This document shows, piece by piece, positions 26,435-41,173 of a stretch of 64,000 nt of DNA. The translations under genes and the position numbers were made by a program. The DNA comes from Nymphaea colorata (taxonomy: Eukaryota > Streptophyta > Magnoliopsida > Nymphaeales > Nymphaeaceae). The stretch lies in contig NC_045144.1 of assembly GCF_008831285.2 (NCBI RefSeq), positions 18,925,716 to 18,989,715 of the forward strand. Reading direction: 5' to 3'. Each line of letters begins with the position of its first letter. Position 1 is the first letter of the stretch. The notes below the pieces were generated by a model. The model saw nothing but the letters and a program-made list of their open reading frames with translations, was not told where the DNA came from and made no database searches.

Positions 26435-29400
26435 CTAACGCTCTGGTTTTACGCAAAGTTGTTGTTTCTGTAGCAATTCTTGAACGGTGGTGTAAGCGTC
26501 CTGTGAATGGTGGTACAAGCAAATGTAAAGCAAATGGTGACTAATATTCTGTCCATGGCATTAGGCAAACAGTTCAATATGGGGTTGCTCCTCACCTTCA
26601 ATTTCTTCCTTAGAGTCTCCTCTTCTCTGTCACGGCGATTCCGCTCCTCTGCAAATATGTCAATCAAGGATTCCTGCTCTTTGCTTGCTGCCTCTAACTT
26701 CCTTTTGTATTCTTCCAGCTGTAGGTAAGGGATCAACAAAAAAAGAGTCAAGCATACAAAACTGACTCTCTCTCACAAACGCTCAAGTTCGTGCAGATAG
26801 CAAGAGGGTTAAGACGCAAGAAGGTGGCCAATAATGCCAGAGAACTTTATTACACTCAGACTTCTCTTTTCAGACAAAATCTTAACTTCTAGAGTACGCC
26901 GAAGTCATGTTCTTCCTGTCTTGGCTTTGCCTACTAATTAAGCACTTCGTCATCCTCCAGAATGGCTAACTTGCTGCCACGTGTTAATTTTCATTAGTGC
27001 TTGAAAGGATTAGAAACATGCTAGATGGTGCTTTAACTTATATTTCATTTGAACATGCAAAAAATGGCTAACATTGGAAAGGAAGCCGTAGCTAGTTATG
27101 AGGTGGCATATAAGGTCCATTTGTCTAAATTCCCAGTCAAGAGGCTACGCTCTCATTAAAGGCACATTGTCAACGGGTGAATGAAGCATAAATAGTGAAG
27201 CCAGCCCATTTCATGGGAAGACACATTCAGTAACAAAGTTGATGGGAAAATCTGAGAAAATGTAAAGAGGTCCATCCATCTCATTATATTAATTCATCAA
27301 TCAGTGGCCATAATTCTGACACCTGATCAATTGCCACTCTGACCAATCATGTGCTCGACCAGTATTTTGACAGTTTAAAGTTGAACACCGATTAGTTAAT
27401 AAAACACGGTCAACTACCTGATGTAAAATCCACAATAATTATTAGAAAAAAAACTCAAACTGGATGTCGTGGTCATGCTAGTCAAACAAGGGAAAATACC
27501 ACGTATACCACAGCTTAAGAACAAATACTAACAGGAGAAATGAAAAAATCCACCAAAAACATTTGTTCAATATGAATACTAATGGAACAAAAAAATCAAC
27601 TCTCTCATTATTGCTCCAATCATGTAAAATCACATTGTGAAAGCATTAGCAGAACAAAATTATGTGTGGATAAGAGTTCGATAAGAATCTCACTTGGGCT
27701 CCCAGTGACTGGTTCTTGTCTTTTTCAGACTGCAATTCTTCACAAACTAGCATCAGCTTTTCCTCCAACTTTTTTAACCTAAAAACCAGATCAAACAGTA
27801 AAAAACTAACACAAGTAACCATGTAACTTGGTAGACAACAGAACAAATAGTCCACTTGAATAGAACCTGTCTTCCGCCACATGATTTTCACCCTCCCTTC
27901 TACTACTAGAAAGACTTTTTCCATTTTCATGATTTGCACTGTGAATTTGCAGCAGAGGAGCAGATTGCTGCTTAGCTGCCTATAAATAGAGATAACCAAA
28001 AAAGGATCAGCATAGACATATTAAATTCTAATACCCATGTCATGGCATGACTAATAAAGTTCCGCAGGACATGACTTAAAAAACAAACAACTAGACAGAA
28101 CAACTTGTCAATCTCCAAAAATGGTTAAAGAGAGATTGCCGATCAGTCATTTGATAAGCATATACAAAATAAAGGCCACAAACGGATAAACCTACACAGC
28201 ATGACTCCTCTTCCCCTTAAAACTGATCATGACAGGAAATCATTATGCCTCCAATAATATATGGAAGCGTAAACAATGTGTAAGTCATCAAATGTTTGCA
28301 CCTCTTTCATAAAATCTTTCTTCAATAGCTACACCCCCCATCTCTCCCCCCCCACCTCTCCCCAAAAAAAAAAAAATTCCCCACAATACACACACAAAAA
28401 TGAAAAATTTCAGTAAAATGCAATGAAATTGCAGGAAACAATGATTCTGGAACATAACACTGAGCTATCATGATCAAGTCTTAATCTCATCTATATGCAT
28501 TAACATTACAAGTTTCATTCTCCATCGATGATAACTTTCAAAAGCTACACTCATCATTCCTTGTTTTCTCTTTTTACAGCCTTCTTCAAGCTTCTAAGAA
28601 AAATGGAAAAGGTAAAAAAGTATTTTCTGAAACATAGTAGAAGAATCTAGAAGCACCCAAAAATCAGCAAAGCTGAAAGAATCTTCTTTGACATGGGTAG
28701 GTTGGCATTTTGATGAGCCCATGGTACACTAGAAAAAGCAATAGAATAACAGAGTGTCAATCCCAGTCAACAGCATAATTTACAAGGTGCAAAGTCAATT
28801 GAATCTCAGTTCAATGTGCCAAACCGTACTCAAGTCCAGACCTACCAAGTGAAAGACCTGATGAATCTGATGATACAGTACTTTCGTAAGTTATTGCTAC
28901 ATAAAATATATAAGATTCTAAAGTAAGTTCATCTGCCATGTAACCACATTTCTGCAAGTGTTGGCACATTCAAAGCTCATAGGCTCAGTCTCAGGAAAAT
29001 GCTGTGATGATGAAAAGTCATTAACTGAAAAAAGAAAAAATTAGCTTTTCATTTGAAAGAGGTGCTTCACAAATTGTGGTTTCTAGATTCCTCAGCCATG
29101 CAGGAAGATATTTATGCAGATAGGAATCAAATAAACTCCTATCAATCAGTCATGTTGAATTTGCGTTTTAAAGCAATAGCAGGATTCTGTTCTGCATGCC
29201 CAAATTTTTGGAGATGAAACTGGTAAGGTATTTAGTCAAAATGATTAAAACTGTGACATCAAAACAGATCCAGAGGAGGCACCTTAGTTTAAAGTCAAAC
29301 CAGATTTACATCAAGAATATATCCGTTAACCACAAGCTAAAGAAAAAAACCACGGAAAGCATATTGTGCAATACCTTCCAAGCACCCTCCTCAGTAGAGC

Positions 29401-31513
29401 CATCATTTCTCCCATTTTCACCACCTTTATCCATCTGAGCATCATGGGAGCTATCTTTGGATCGACTAGAAGCATGCATATGATTGACCTTCCGCCTCTC
29501 TATAGGGCTAGATGATGTCTCACAGCAATCATCATCATCAACAGACTGTGGATGGTCTCTATCTTCATGAGCACCAGGTAACCTTTTGGACTTCTTGTCC
29601 ATAAATGCAGATGCAGATTTCTTGCAAAGGGATCCCTTGTTTCGAGAAGCTGGCGGTGAAGATTGTGAGTTTCCACTACCCAGTTCATTTGGTGTGGGTC
29701 GGCTTGGTATTTCAATATCTAAAGCCTCTGATGATGGTAAGTAAGAAAGATGCCTGATCTTGGTCTGATCAACATTTGACTTGGAGTTGGATTTTCTAGA
29801 ACCAAGAAGTTGCGATTGACCATGTGATCTACCGACAAAAGAGGCAAGAGCCTTTTTCCTTTGCTTTGATGAAGGTGGCTCAGGTGATGAGTTATCTGCA
29901 GAAATCACACTTGGTAAAATAGAATTCATCCAAACCTTATAAATTGTTTATTAGGTTCTTGGTCTGCAAGCAGGATAAACTATCTGAAGTAGTCCATTAT
30001 TTTCTCTGACCTTAATAGTATGGTTCAATTTCGATGTTACTTGTCAAGACCAGCACATCAAATGTACTAAGCTCGAATAATACTAAAAGATGTGCCAATA
30101 CCTGAAGAAGATACTTTCGTGGATTTCTTTTTATGCTTAGGAGCATATCCTACCTTATGGCAGTTGGCTGACCTGAGAGATACACAAAACAACTAACAAT
30201 CAAGATAAGCAGTTCTAAATACAGGGTGCGACCATTAAGTGTTTGAGATAGTAGGCCAACCAATATGTTTTCTGCATCTGAACAAGACGTGCCTCAAGCC
30301 TGGAAAGAACAGTTGTGCGTTCAAAACCTTGCTTATCATGAGCTGGCTCAACAAAGTTAGCTTCCAGAACACCTGCACCAGAAAAAGCAGCCACCAATAC
30401 CAATCTCAGCAAAGATTTTCTTGAAATATTTTCTTTCCCAAGGCTTGGTTTTTCTCGGGAAGATATTAAGGAAATATCATAAACTAAAAAAATTGAAAAA
30501 TATAGAGAACACAAAATGGTTAGAAATTATATGGTCAACCTAGGTGACTAGTCAGGCAAACTATGAGAAGCTGTCTAGTCATGACCACCAGGTCCTATTT
30601 TAACAGCAACAAAAATCTTCTTGAATTGGCAAAAACATTTTGAAAGTGGTGGATCCTCAATCATTTTAACTGGAAAAACATCGATGAAATTTTTATGACC
30701 TCTCTTTCTACCAGTTTTAGGCAATTTCTTGTCTCTCCTGAAGGAGGGAAAATTTGTCTAAACCCATCATGGGCATAGGATCTGATTCATTTGTTTCTTT
30801 TATTTCCTTGGAACAATCAAACATGGAAAAACACTCGTCCCTTTCCCTAACTGCCAATCAAACATTGTGAAATTATCAATCAAACAATGCAAAAGTTTTA
30901 GCATAAACAGAAGCTTTGCCATACCAAAGGCCTTGAAATAGGTAAACTTTCTTACTTGAATCAGAATGGTCCTGAACGGCTGGTTCATGGTTAATGGACA
31001 GGTCCACCTTGTCGAGTAGTCCCAAGTTCCCAACTAGTCATTTATCCACTACTAAATTTTCTGGTCATATCATACATAGATCATTGTCACAAATATCTTT
31101 TTTGGGTATTAAATGGCGAGATAATTCTCTGGTATAATATGGCAGAGTTGTTTTCTCGGTAAAAACATGAGAATTTAAAAAATTTAAAAACCATAAAAAT
31201 AATAGAAAAGACTATGAAATTATGAGTACAAATTTTTTTAGAAAAGCATCGATAAAAACATTAAAATTATTAAAATGCAGAAAATGTAGAAAATGATTCT
31301 TTTGAAAAAACTCAAAAAAATATCACAATGCTTCCACAATACTTTCATGTTTATAATATTTTCAAAATATCATGATATTCTAACTTTTTTCGTGGCCTTT
31401 GTTTCTAGCCTTTCTATTGGACATTTCACATCCATCCCTATAGTTGAATTTGTTACGAAAAACTAATAATGCTTGAGAAGCAAAAGACATAAGCAAGGTA
31501 AAAATGATGCATG

Positions 31514-31573
<60 letters not shown>

Positions 31574-34500
31574 CTAGTCTCTGAGGTACCTCTCTCTTCC
31601 CTCAACCCCCCACCCCCTAACTTGGACTAACCAGTTCTCCTATGGCCTTTGACTGACCTGTAGCTTCAAAACAGCGATATGTGAAAATATTTTCAAAATA
31701 GTGAAGATATTTGTCTATCAAAAGAACTGATTAATGCATGGAGCTCATCTCAGTGACAGAGAAAGCTAACTATTATCTTTGTGACATTACCTATGACTCC
31801 ACGTCCATTACTTCCAGCAGCATTCCAGACCCTCCAAAATGGCTGAAAAGAAGAAGAGATATTTTTTTCATTAGTGTTTATCAACAAATAAAAATAATAT
31901 GAAAATTAAACAGCAAATTATAACAGAAACATAAATACAGGCAATAGATGAAATGAATCTCGAAGCAATAATTGAACTTATTTCCTAAACCTGACTTAGA
32001 AAGTTAGAATCCTATGCAACTTGAAACTTCCTTCAGTAAGTATTAACAAATTAACACTAGATCTTTGAAAAATATCTTAAGAAAAACCAAAACCTTTCTT
32101 TGTCCCTCCTTGGCTAGATCATTCCCTAGTTCTCCATGTTCCCTTTTCTCCAGTGACCTTATCCTTCCTTCCTGTTCAAACTTGCTTCCATCGTTCTTTT
32201 CCTATGTCTGATCCATACTAGATGAACTGTTTGGGTTGGAAAACCAACAAATGTAATATGATGTTGCTTCCACGTTTGACTAGTCGTACTTTGTGTCCAT
32301 TGTCATAAATGTGCCAATATAAGCATGAAGAACTTATGTTAGAATGAAAACGCGTGCCAATTTATCTAGTCAAGGGCATGTTAGAGAGCTGACTTCTTTT
32401 AGATTCTTGAAACTAAAAGTGCACATATGATCTAGTTGATGGATTTCATATGAATTTGCTATGCTTTGTAATTTGATATGAATTTTCTTTCTCCTGTAAT
32501 TTTCTTTTTTTCCCAGCAGAATCATCTCTCTACAACAATTATGTCATTCAGTGCTTTAGTTCAAACAAAGTGGAAAAAAGAAATTCATCTATGTAATTCA
32601 GAAGTAACACCTACATCAACAGCCAATATTCACTGTCATGATTCTAGGGAGAGTATCCATTTATTTAAAATAGTTCTACATAAACATAGTAGGCAGGCTA
32701 ACTGTCATGATTCTAGACCAAATGACTGCTTAATACCATTACATATTTCAGAAATCTGTCCCTTTCAATGCAGGCTAATCTGGTCTGCCATGGCGTAAAG
32801 AGAGGGAGGTAGTCTCCAACTACAATAAATGGTCCCGTTTAGGGTGCCTACCAGGCATTCTGCGGTGTGCCCTAGAACATGACTAATGTTATTCACTTAT
32901 GATGACGATGATGTTTAGAACATGATTTAAGGGACCAAAATGGACATGAATGCCCATAGGGAAACGAGCATTTGAGAAAATTAAACATGTTGAAGAAAAC
33001 AACAGGTTTTGCAGAACAGGTGGGTAACCTCATATAAAAGAATGAAACTCAAAAGTTAGCTACAGAACTCACTTTGATCAGACGATTCTTGTGATATACA
33101 TTAAATCCTTGAATGTCGATATGATCCTTTGCATCCTTCACGAACCCAATGGTGACTACAGCAACCATCTGAAATCAAGAAAAGGGTGGAGAAAAAAAGC
33201 CATGTAAAGACATCAATCATTAGAGTAATCTTTGTTTCACTAGGTCTCTAGACACATTGGTTATTGTTCACAGAAAAAGGTATTTCATGTAGCCAATTGC
33301 TTTTTTCTTGCAATTATTTTGTCAATATACAAAAACTTAGAACAATACTGACAAAAAATGTTAAAACATTATTCTACTTGCCAAACAAATAGACTCAAAC
33401 ATGTTACACTTTCATCTGAAACTTATTCTTGAGACAGAGACAGGATGAACTAACTTGTTTAGATAAATATTAATAAATTGTACATCTAGAGGGAGAAGGA
33501 TGTTACATTGGCATCTTTTGGAATTCCTTCTGACTGCGGCTTGTAAGTAATCTCTTGCTTTAGCATCATGTCCTTCACTAAGCTGTGGTGTGCAACATCT
33601 TTTCCACGCAGTGTCAGCCTGAAGCGAGCTGGAAGCCTAAGGTAAATAATTGATGTATAACTCTGCAATAGTTTAACTAGGAATCAATCAAGTGGGTGAG
33701 AAAGACAAAAACATCTTTTCATAGAGAGAAAGGAGAAGATAAGAACAAAAACATAGGTCACTTTTCTCAAAAATAACAAGATGGCTGATAAGATAAGAAA
33801 ATTTACTCTCAAGGAATGCTGATAGGTGAGGAAGTGCCTAGAATTGGGATACTGTTTCGACATCTGTATCCTCTTCTCATCACGGTTCACACCTCTTAAT
33901 TGGATGTCCTGCCAAGTTAACATAAGACATGACAGATTTACGGGTAAAACATAACTTACTGAGTTACTGTACTAAAGCTGGGAATACCTACCAGTGGACG
34001 TACTAGAATGCCATGCATTTTATAGAAACTTTTTTCTCAAGAGGGGAGAATCTAAATGCACCTTAAACCGTTGGAACATTCAGACACTACAGACGTTAAA
34101 TAATGCTAGCAATTAATGAACCACTTACATAGCGATCTGTATCAAAATCAAGTTCCAGTTCTCCTTGGTCATCCTCCCACAAGTTGTATATGATAATGCG
34201 GGTCCCATGTTCTTTCAAACTACTAAACTGTAACAAAGAGTAAGAACATTTACATTTTTGACAAACTCCATAAATTACAAGCAGCCACTTTAAAGAAATA
34301 AACAACTAAGCACTTATCTTTACCAAGAACTTTTTGGTTTAAGGCAAAGGTTTTTCCAGGAAAAAACTTTTGCAAGAGTAAGGGCCAATCACAAATAATA
34401 GAATTATATTTCTCATAAACCTACTTCCACACTATGGGTCATTTTCAACCATGAACAGTGATTAATTGTTCGAAATAATTCAAAAATAGAATTGTTTAAT

Positions 34501-37500
34501 TTTACTTGAGATACGTACCAACAAAGAAATAATAAAATCTAATAGTTAGAACGTGCAGTGTGTTCCATGTACATTATGCCTGTATTCAAAGTGAGTTGAG
34601 CAACTCAATGGATCACTAATAGATTTATATTTGATATGACGTGCAGAAATAGTTTATAGAAACGGATCTTGGAAAAACAGCAATAACCATCTCAATGCCT
34701 CGTTACAGAGCCCTCTCCAGGCCCAACACAAACCCATGAGAAACTTCTGGGAAACTATATCCATCGTAAATGAGGGATGAAGTTTTGGTTAAAAATAGTA
34801 AAAGGTTTTGCCTTGTTTCAAAATTTATGGAATTTTGCATAGGACCACCACTTCTGACAAAAGTTTCCTGCTTATCAAACAAGCACTTGGCAAAAAAATT
34901 TGTCCAAGTTAAAACTCGCATTTCTTTTGGCTCCAAGCTCTCGTCCCACTGCAGAAGAGAGAATGAAGCCCTCTTCCGTGGAAGCAAAGTCTGTCCCTCA
35001 TTCCATCACATTCCAGAGTCTGACGGGTAACAGCCATCTCCCTGGAAAAATGGTTGCATTTGCCAGTTACTCAGAGATGGCCTGGGGAATGAGCACCATT
35101 AGTTCAAAGCTATATTTTTTTCATGCCATACAAATGGCCTCCTCAGAGGAATAAATGTATACACGGACCTTTATTGAAGCCAATTAGAACTTCATACTTA
35201 TATTAATGATCATAAGCAATATTAATGATCATAAGCAAGCTCCCTAACTTGTAATATACTATTTCCAGGCAGCTTGAAGTGAAAATTCTTGCTGTTAATA
35301 TATGCACACTCAGGATAACTCCTATTGGGTACAAATGTGACATTGATCATGATACCATGAAGCTACTTGTCCATGTAAGGGAAAAGCAGAAGTTCAAGCT
35401 TAACAAAGATTCCCTGCCCTTTTCCAATTTGAAACGGGCAAGAACCATGGCATGGGTAATAAGCAGCGCACAAAATTTTGGCCTAAAATTCATAGTAAAA
35501 GCAAGGGCAGATTACTAATCAGCAAGATGCAAGCAAATTAGCATTACCTGTTGCAGAAGATCTGATTCACTTGTATATGGGGACCACTGTATGATAGTCT
35601 CCAGAGTTCTGGTCCAATCAGACAGGGAGGAACGAGTTACAGGTTCCCATTTTTGGTGCGTTTTCTCATAGTCAGCCTTCATCAGTTAAAATGTGTTAGT
35701 AAAAGGGAAGAATGGAAAATTTACGAAACAACTTGATCATGCGGAACAGTGCTGCTACGAGCACGTGCAAAACATATGCCAGAGCAAAATAATATTTATA
35801 GAAATAATGTTCCAGAAAAATATCCCTTCCCAAATTGCAAAAATGAGCTACAAGTGACAGCAAATATTACGAGTATTTGGATAAACGTACCTCTAAACAA
35901 ACACACAAGTAGAAAAGAAACAACAAATACCATCAGGTGCACCACAAACAATAGGATTCCACTCAATTTGGAATAATGAATATCTAAGGTGGAAATTTAT
36001 CCAAGGTTAAAGCCTTGCAAATATTAGTTTAAGCCTTTAAGGGTTCTCCTAATAACAGTTGGAATGTCATGTCTCCTATCACTGGAATTGTATGCATGCA
36101 CATTATCACTATAAAATAAGTCGCTATTTTTATCAGAGTTCTTTAAACAGACAGCACTCAAGTCATCCTTTTAGTATCAGTACAATATACAGATGACAAA
36201 GAGTAAGTCATATCATACCATAGGAACTACTATATCCTCCTTCCCAGTGCTCCGCAAGAATGTGTAGGAAAGTAATCCAATGCTCTGTGTTGGACTAAAA
36301 TACCAAAAAGAATTTAAAATAAGTGCATCAAAGCAGAATATTTATTATAAAAAAAATTTTGTCAGCTTATTCACAGTCAGGCAAAAACCACTCATGATAT
36401 GGATAAAAAATGCAGGGGGTGGGCCTGGGCCACCCTTAATTAAGATAAAAAATGCTGATTACTCTCTCCCTCAATTTTTAAAAAACGGGGCCCACTCACC
36501 TTCCAAAAGCATAAATTTTCAGGTTGCACCTCCAAAACAAAAGTATCAAGAAGCAACAGATCCATATAGTGTACAAGATTGTCACTTGTCAGTGCAACCT
36601 AAAGTGCAAATCAACATATTCAAATAACTGATAAACAAACTGGAGAAGCCATAACATTGCTAAGCAGAAGGACCAAGACAATGATATTAGCAACAAAAAT
36701 GGTCTTCAGGGTACCATGCCTGATCCTCAACAAAGCCATAACTAAGGTCATCCATCAACAAATGTGGGAGATGCATTCATGTTAACAAGCAGTTCCCATC
36801 TGTTAGCATAGGAGAGACGGAGACCCAACACTAAGCAAATGGAAAAATCCTTAAACTGAACAGTCTGGATGCAGACTCTATGCCGTCTGAAAGTTGGATG
36901 TGGGTCTTGCATCCATGTTGACACTACTGGACACAGTTGCGGCTCTGGAAACAGATTAAATGCAGTCAAACAAGTGTTGGATGTGGCCAATGCAGGCATT
37001 ACAGTTTTGCTCCAGATTTGCACTTAGCCAAGTTTGGTCAAGTTTGAATTTTTCACCTTGTTGTATCTAAATGTGTTTGTACTGGTGAGGTGAATAATGG
37101 GTTTCCTGATCGAATTCAAATATTCAATGTGTTGATTATGCTACTTTTATAGATAAATAATTGTTAAAAGCGAATTAACATTTTTTGTGAATTATGAGTG
37201 TACTTTCCCTCTGTTGACAATTGTTCACACACGCACGCATGCGAGCACACACACAAATGCATTCCTTCACGAAAACTTTCTGAAAATTACTTCTTGGCCA
37301 TGTTTGCACTTGCTGCCATGCAACATGGCTTTGACTCAATGAATAGGGAAAAAATGGGTATCCATCCAATTGTCTACCACATATGTGAAGATATGTAGGC
37401 TGTTGCGCCACTGCCATTTCTTTGTTGCTCCTAATCTGTTTGACAGAATTGTAAAGAAAGGAAGCAATAATGGACCAAAGAAATATTAAAATCAGCCGGC

Positions 37501-39910
37501 TGCCATATGTGGACGGATGGATGTTTCCAAAAAATCCTTAGATAAAAAACATCATAATAGGTGCACTCATTTTTGTTTGGTCATGGTTTTTTTAAAGGCT
37601 CCACACACCTATTACAATGGTTTTTAGCGGTGGATATTTTTAAAAAATCCATCTGGCCACATACAGCAGCTGGAAAATTTCAATTTCTCTTCGAACAAAT
37701 ATAATAATAACATCCAAAATTGAAATGTACACATTATCATTATAAACAAAACCAAATTGTGATGTACAAATATTCTACAACATAAGCTTATATTGCATAC
37801 TTTTGAAACCTTACCTCTTTCCATCTCTCCCAGGATAACGAGAGAAAACAATTACATCAGCTCCAAGTCTCATAGTGCTTGTTTTGAAACCATTTCCATC
37901 TAAGAGTTGCAAGCATAAGACCGATGAACAACAAACAAACTTCAGTTTTCAAACAGAAGAACGTAACTCAATGTAAAACTAAAGAGATGGGAGATTAAAA
38001 AAAAATGAAGAGGAAAAACATGCAAAGTCAACTGAAAACCTGCAGTGCTAAGATTGAAAGCATCTTCCTTGAAGAGATGCATGAGATAGGCCATAAGAGG
38101 AAAAAATAGCTTTTCAATTGGATTTAATTATTGGAGTAAGTTGTCAATCACTGGGTACTTGCTCACTAAACATCAAATAAAATGCAAAATATGACCAGAA
38201 ATGTTGCACAAGAGCATTCCACAGCTGATAGATATGCAAAGCATGACTTATAAGTCAAAGTTAATAGCTCACATTGACCAATAGTATTTGCTGATTTGCT
38301 CTTTGCTGAATACCCAAGGGACATGCATTGCCTGATTTTGTCTGGGTCCATGCCACCACCATCATCTGAAATGGAAAATAAAAGAGTCAATTACTGTAAA
38401 ACTCAATGGCAGCTCAATCAGGCAACTTGATTTTCTTGTTAAAGTAGAATTTATTTTATTGTGTCTGAAAAAACATCTCTTCATTTCTTGGTATACCTAT
38501 TCCCTGAGATCGACTCAGACTTATTATTATGTGAAAGATTATTGAAAATTGAAATTTGATTTGATGCACAGTTATCACAGGAATTTTCATCAAAATCTCG
38601 TTTAAAAAATATTCAAGTAAGAAGTCACCAGCCATGCACCTATATGTATCATTTTCTGCCCCCAAATTGGTTCGGCAATTTGGATCAATTTCAGGACCTT
38701 TGTGATTCTATATTTTCATCCAAAGTCCAAACCTATTCCAGAGATGAGGCAATATCTTAAGCATCATAGCTGAGCCCTGCGTTCTACTTATTGGAAGAGA
38801 AAGCAGACCATTTTGCCAATTTTAGAAACACATATATTGTGGTATGATAGTGTCATAGTCCAAAGGGCACATAAAACTCGACCTTTTTTTTCCTGAAACA
38901 CTAAGAACAGTGGAGACAAAGTTTCATTATACACAAAAAATAGCCTTTGTACACTGATATGCAGAAAGTCCAAGGAGAAAGGCAAATACAGAGGATCAGG
39001 GCATGTAAACAAAGACAATAATACAACGCGTGAGAAATTTTCTACAAAAACAGGACCAGTCCTGAGAATACCTGAGACATCCAGCAGGTAAACCCAGGCT
39101 ATCCCACAGGTAAAAACTAAAAAGAATCCAGATCAACTTGAATCAACCCAAACAATGTGAAAATACTTCAATAATGATGGAAACTATAATTGAGGTCTAA
39201 GTGGTAGAAACAGTCCCAAATTCAGTCTGGCTACCTCAATATTGATGGCAACCTATAATTGAGGCCCAAGTGGTACCAGGCTGAAATTAGATCCAGAATG
39301 TTCAACATCTTAATAAATAAGAAATAAGAAAAGCATGCACCTTCAACCAGCAACATTTTACTTTTGTCCTTCTGGTTTATCAACACATCTATCTTAACGT
39401 ATGTAGCGCCATTGCATATCTAGACAACAAGAACATATGTCAGCACGAGGAACACATGAAGGAAGATGATAAAATTTTCAGGTTAATCACCTCATCAACA
39501 GAATTGTCCAAAAGCTCAGCAAAAGCTGCGGAAGCAGTATAAGGATGAGAAAAGTTTCTATAAAAACAAATAAACAATAGAATTTTCCAAGGTACAAACT
39601 TTCAAAAGAAAATGTGAAAGGTTGGGACACACCTCCCAGAGCCCATTTGTGACTAGTGGCATTTGAATGTAAAAACTTCGGGTGTACCCTGACATGATCC
39701 ATGCCAACTACAGAAAATAATCGTCAAGTGAAAAGTTAACAATAATATGCAAAAGGGAACACCTTGCACTATCACAGGGATGCCAATAAGGAAGTACCCA
39801 AAAGAATAATAGTCCTAAAAAATACTTAAGGGAGAAAAAAATCTTACATTAGCATTATTATAGATGGCAAAATCATATATTCATTATCTGTTCGGTGTGC
39901 TGTCATTTTT

Positions 39911-39973
<63 letters not shown>

Positions 39974-41127
39974 CGACATAATATTCTCGGAGGGGGGTAA
40001 TATCACAAGAACATTGGATATTTGATTTCTGATTTCCAAGTTTCATATACACATCCCAAGGGAAGTAAGCATCAACATTGGACTTCAGAAAGACAGAAAC
40101 AATAGAAGATCCACTTGAATGTCGAGAACTCAGAATACTGCAGGCAACATTAAGAATGCTTCAAGAAGAAGAAGAAGACTACAAAAATATCAATTGGGTT
40201 TAGATGGACGGGGTTCTCTATCCCTGCTGGGATGGACCAACAGAAGTATTGAGATTCTAAGATAAGGTCACGGTGAGACAAGCCAATCGTCATCATGATA
40301 GGTGTTAAGTGGAAGTGTAGTATAAATGCTCCCAGGCATCAATGTAATAGTAGTACTAGTACATGCTCAAAGCTATGCAAAATGGGTGCGGGTACAATAC
40401 TGGTTCGGGTACGACTGGTACAGGTTCAGACACGGTAATTTTGAAAATTGTGGGTATGTTGGTACGGCAAATTTTATATTCTCAAAAATGATAAAATGAA
40501 AAAAAAACATTAATAGTCTTATAATCCACAAAAATTCTCAAAATTAAAGAAAAATGGGAGAAAAATATAGAATCTTAATAGAAGGGAAATATAAAAAGAA
40601 GGGAAAAATCAAAATTAGAAAAAAAAATTATGTTTGAAAATATAATTTTAAGTGTTTTAAAATGCAGTCATACCCAGCGATACCCACATACCCGTGTCGC
40701 CGTACCCACGTACTCACACGGGTACCTGGGCAAATTAGACGTACCCATGTCACATAGGCTCAAAGGCAACAGAAAAGTTTCAGCAATAAGATAAATCTCA
40801 AACATGCTTTATACCATCCAATGCAATTTTGCTTGCACAAGTTTTAGTGACATTGACAAAAGGAGAAGCATCTAAAACGATTACTATGAGTAGAGAAATA
40901 TAAAATACATGCTTCATATGGGCAAGCTATCTCAAACAAATAGATGTGCACCAACAAATCCATGTGAATTCATAATGGGAATAGTTCGTTCTAAGCATGT
41001 TACCATATACCGGTGCTTTATACGAGACAGGGATCTACATGTTTTTGAAATTCATATGATCGATTCACAAGCTCCCTCGATTCTCCATGATAACGGACCA
41101 TTTACGTATAAATTTTTCCCGCTATGC

Positions 41128-41173
<46 letters not shown>
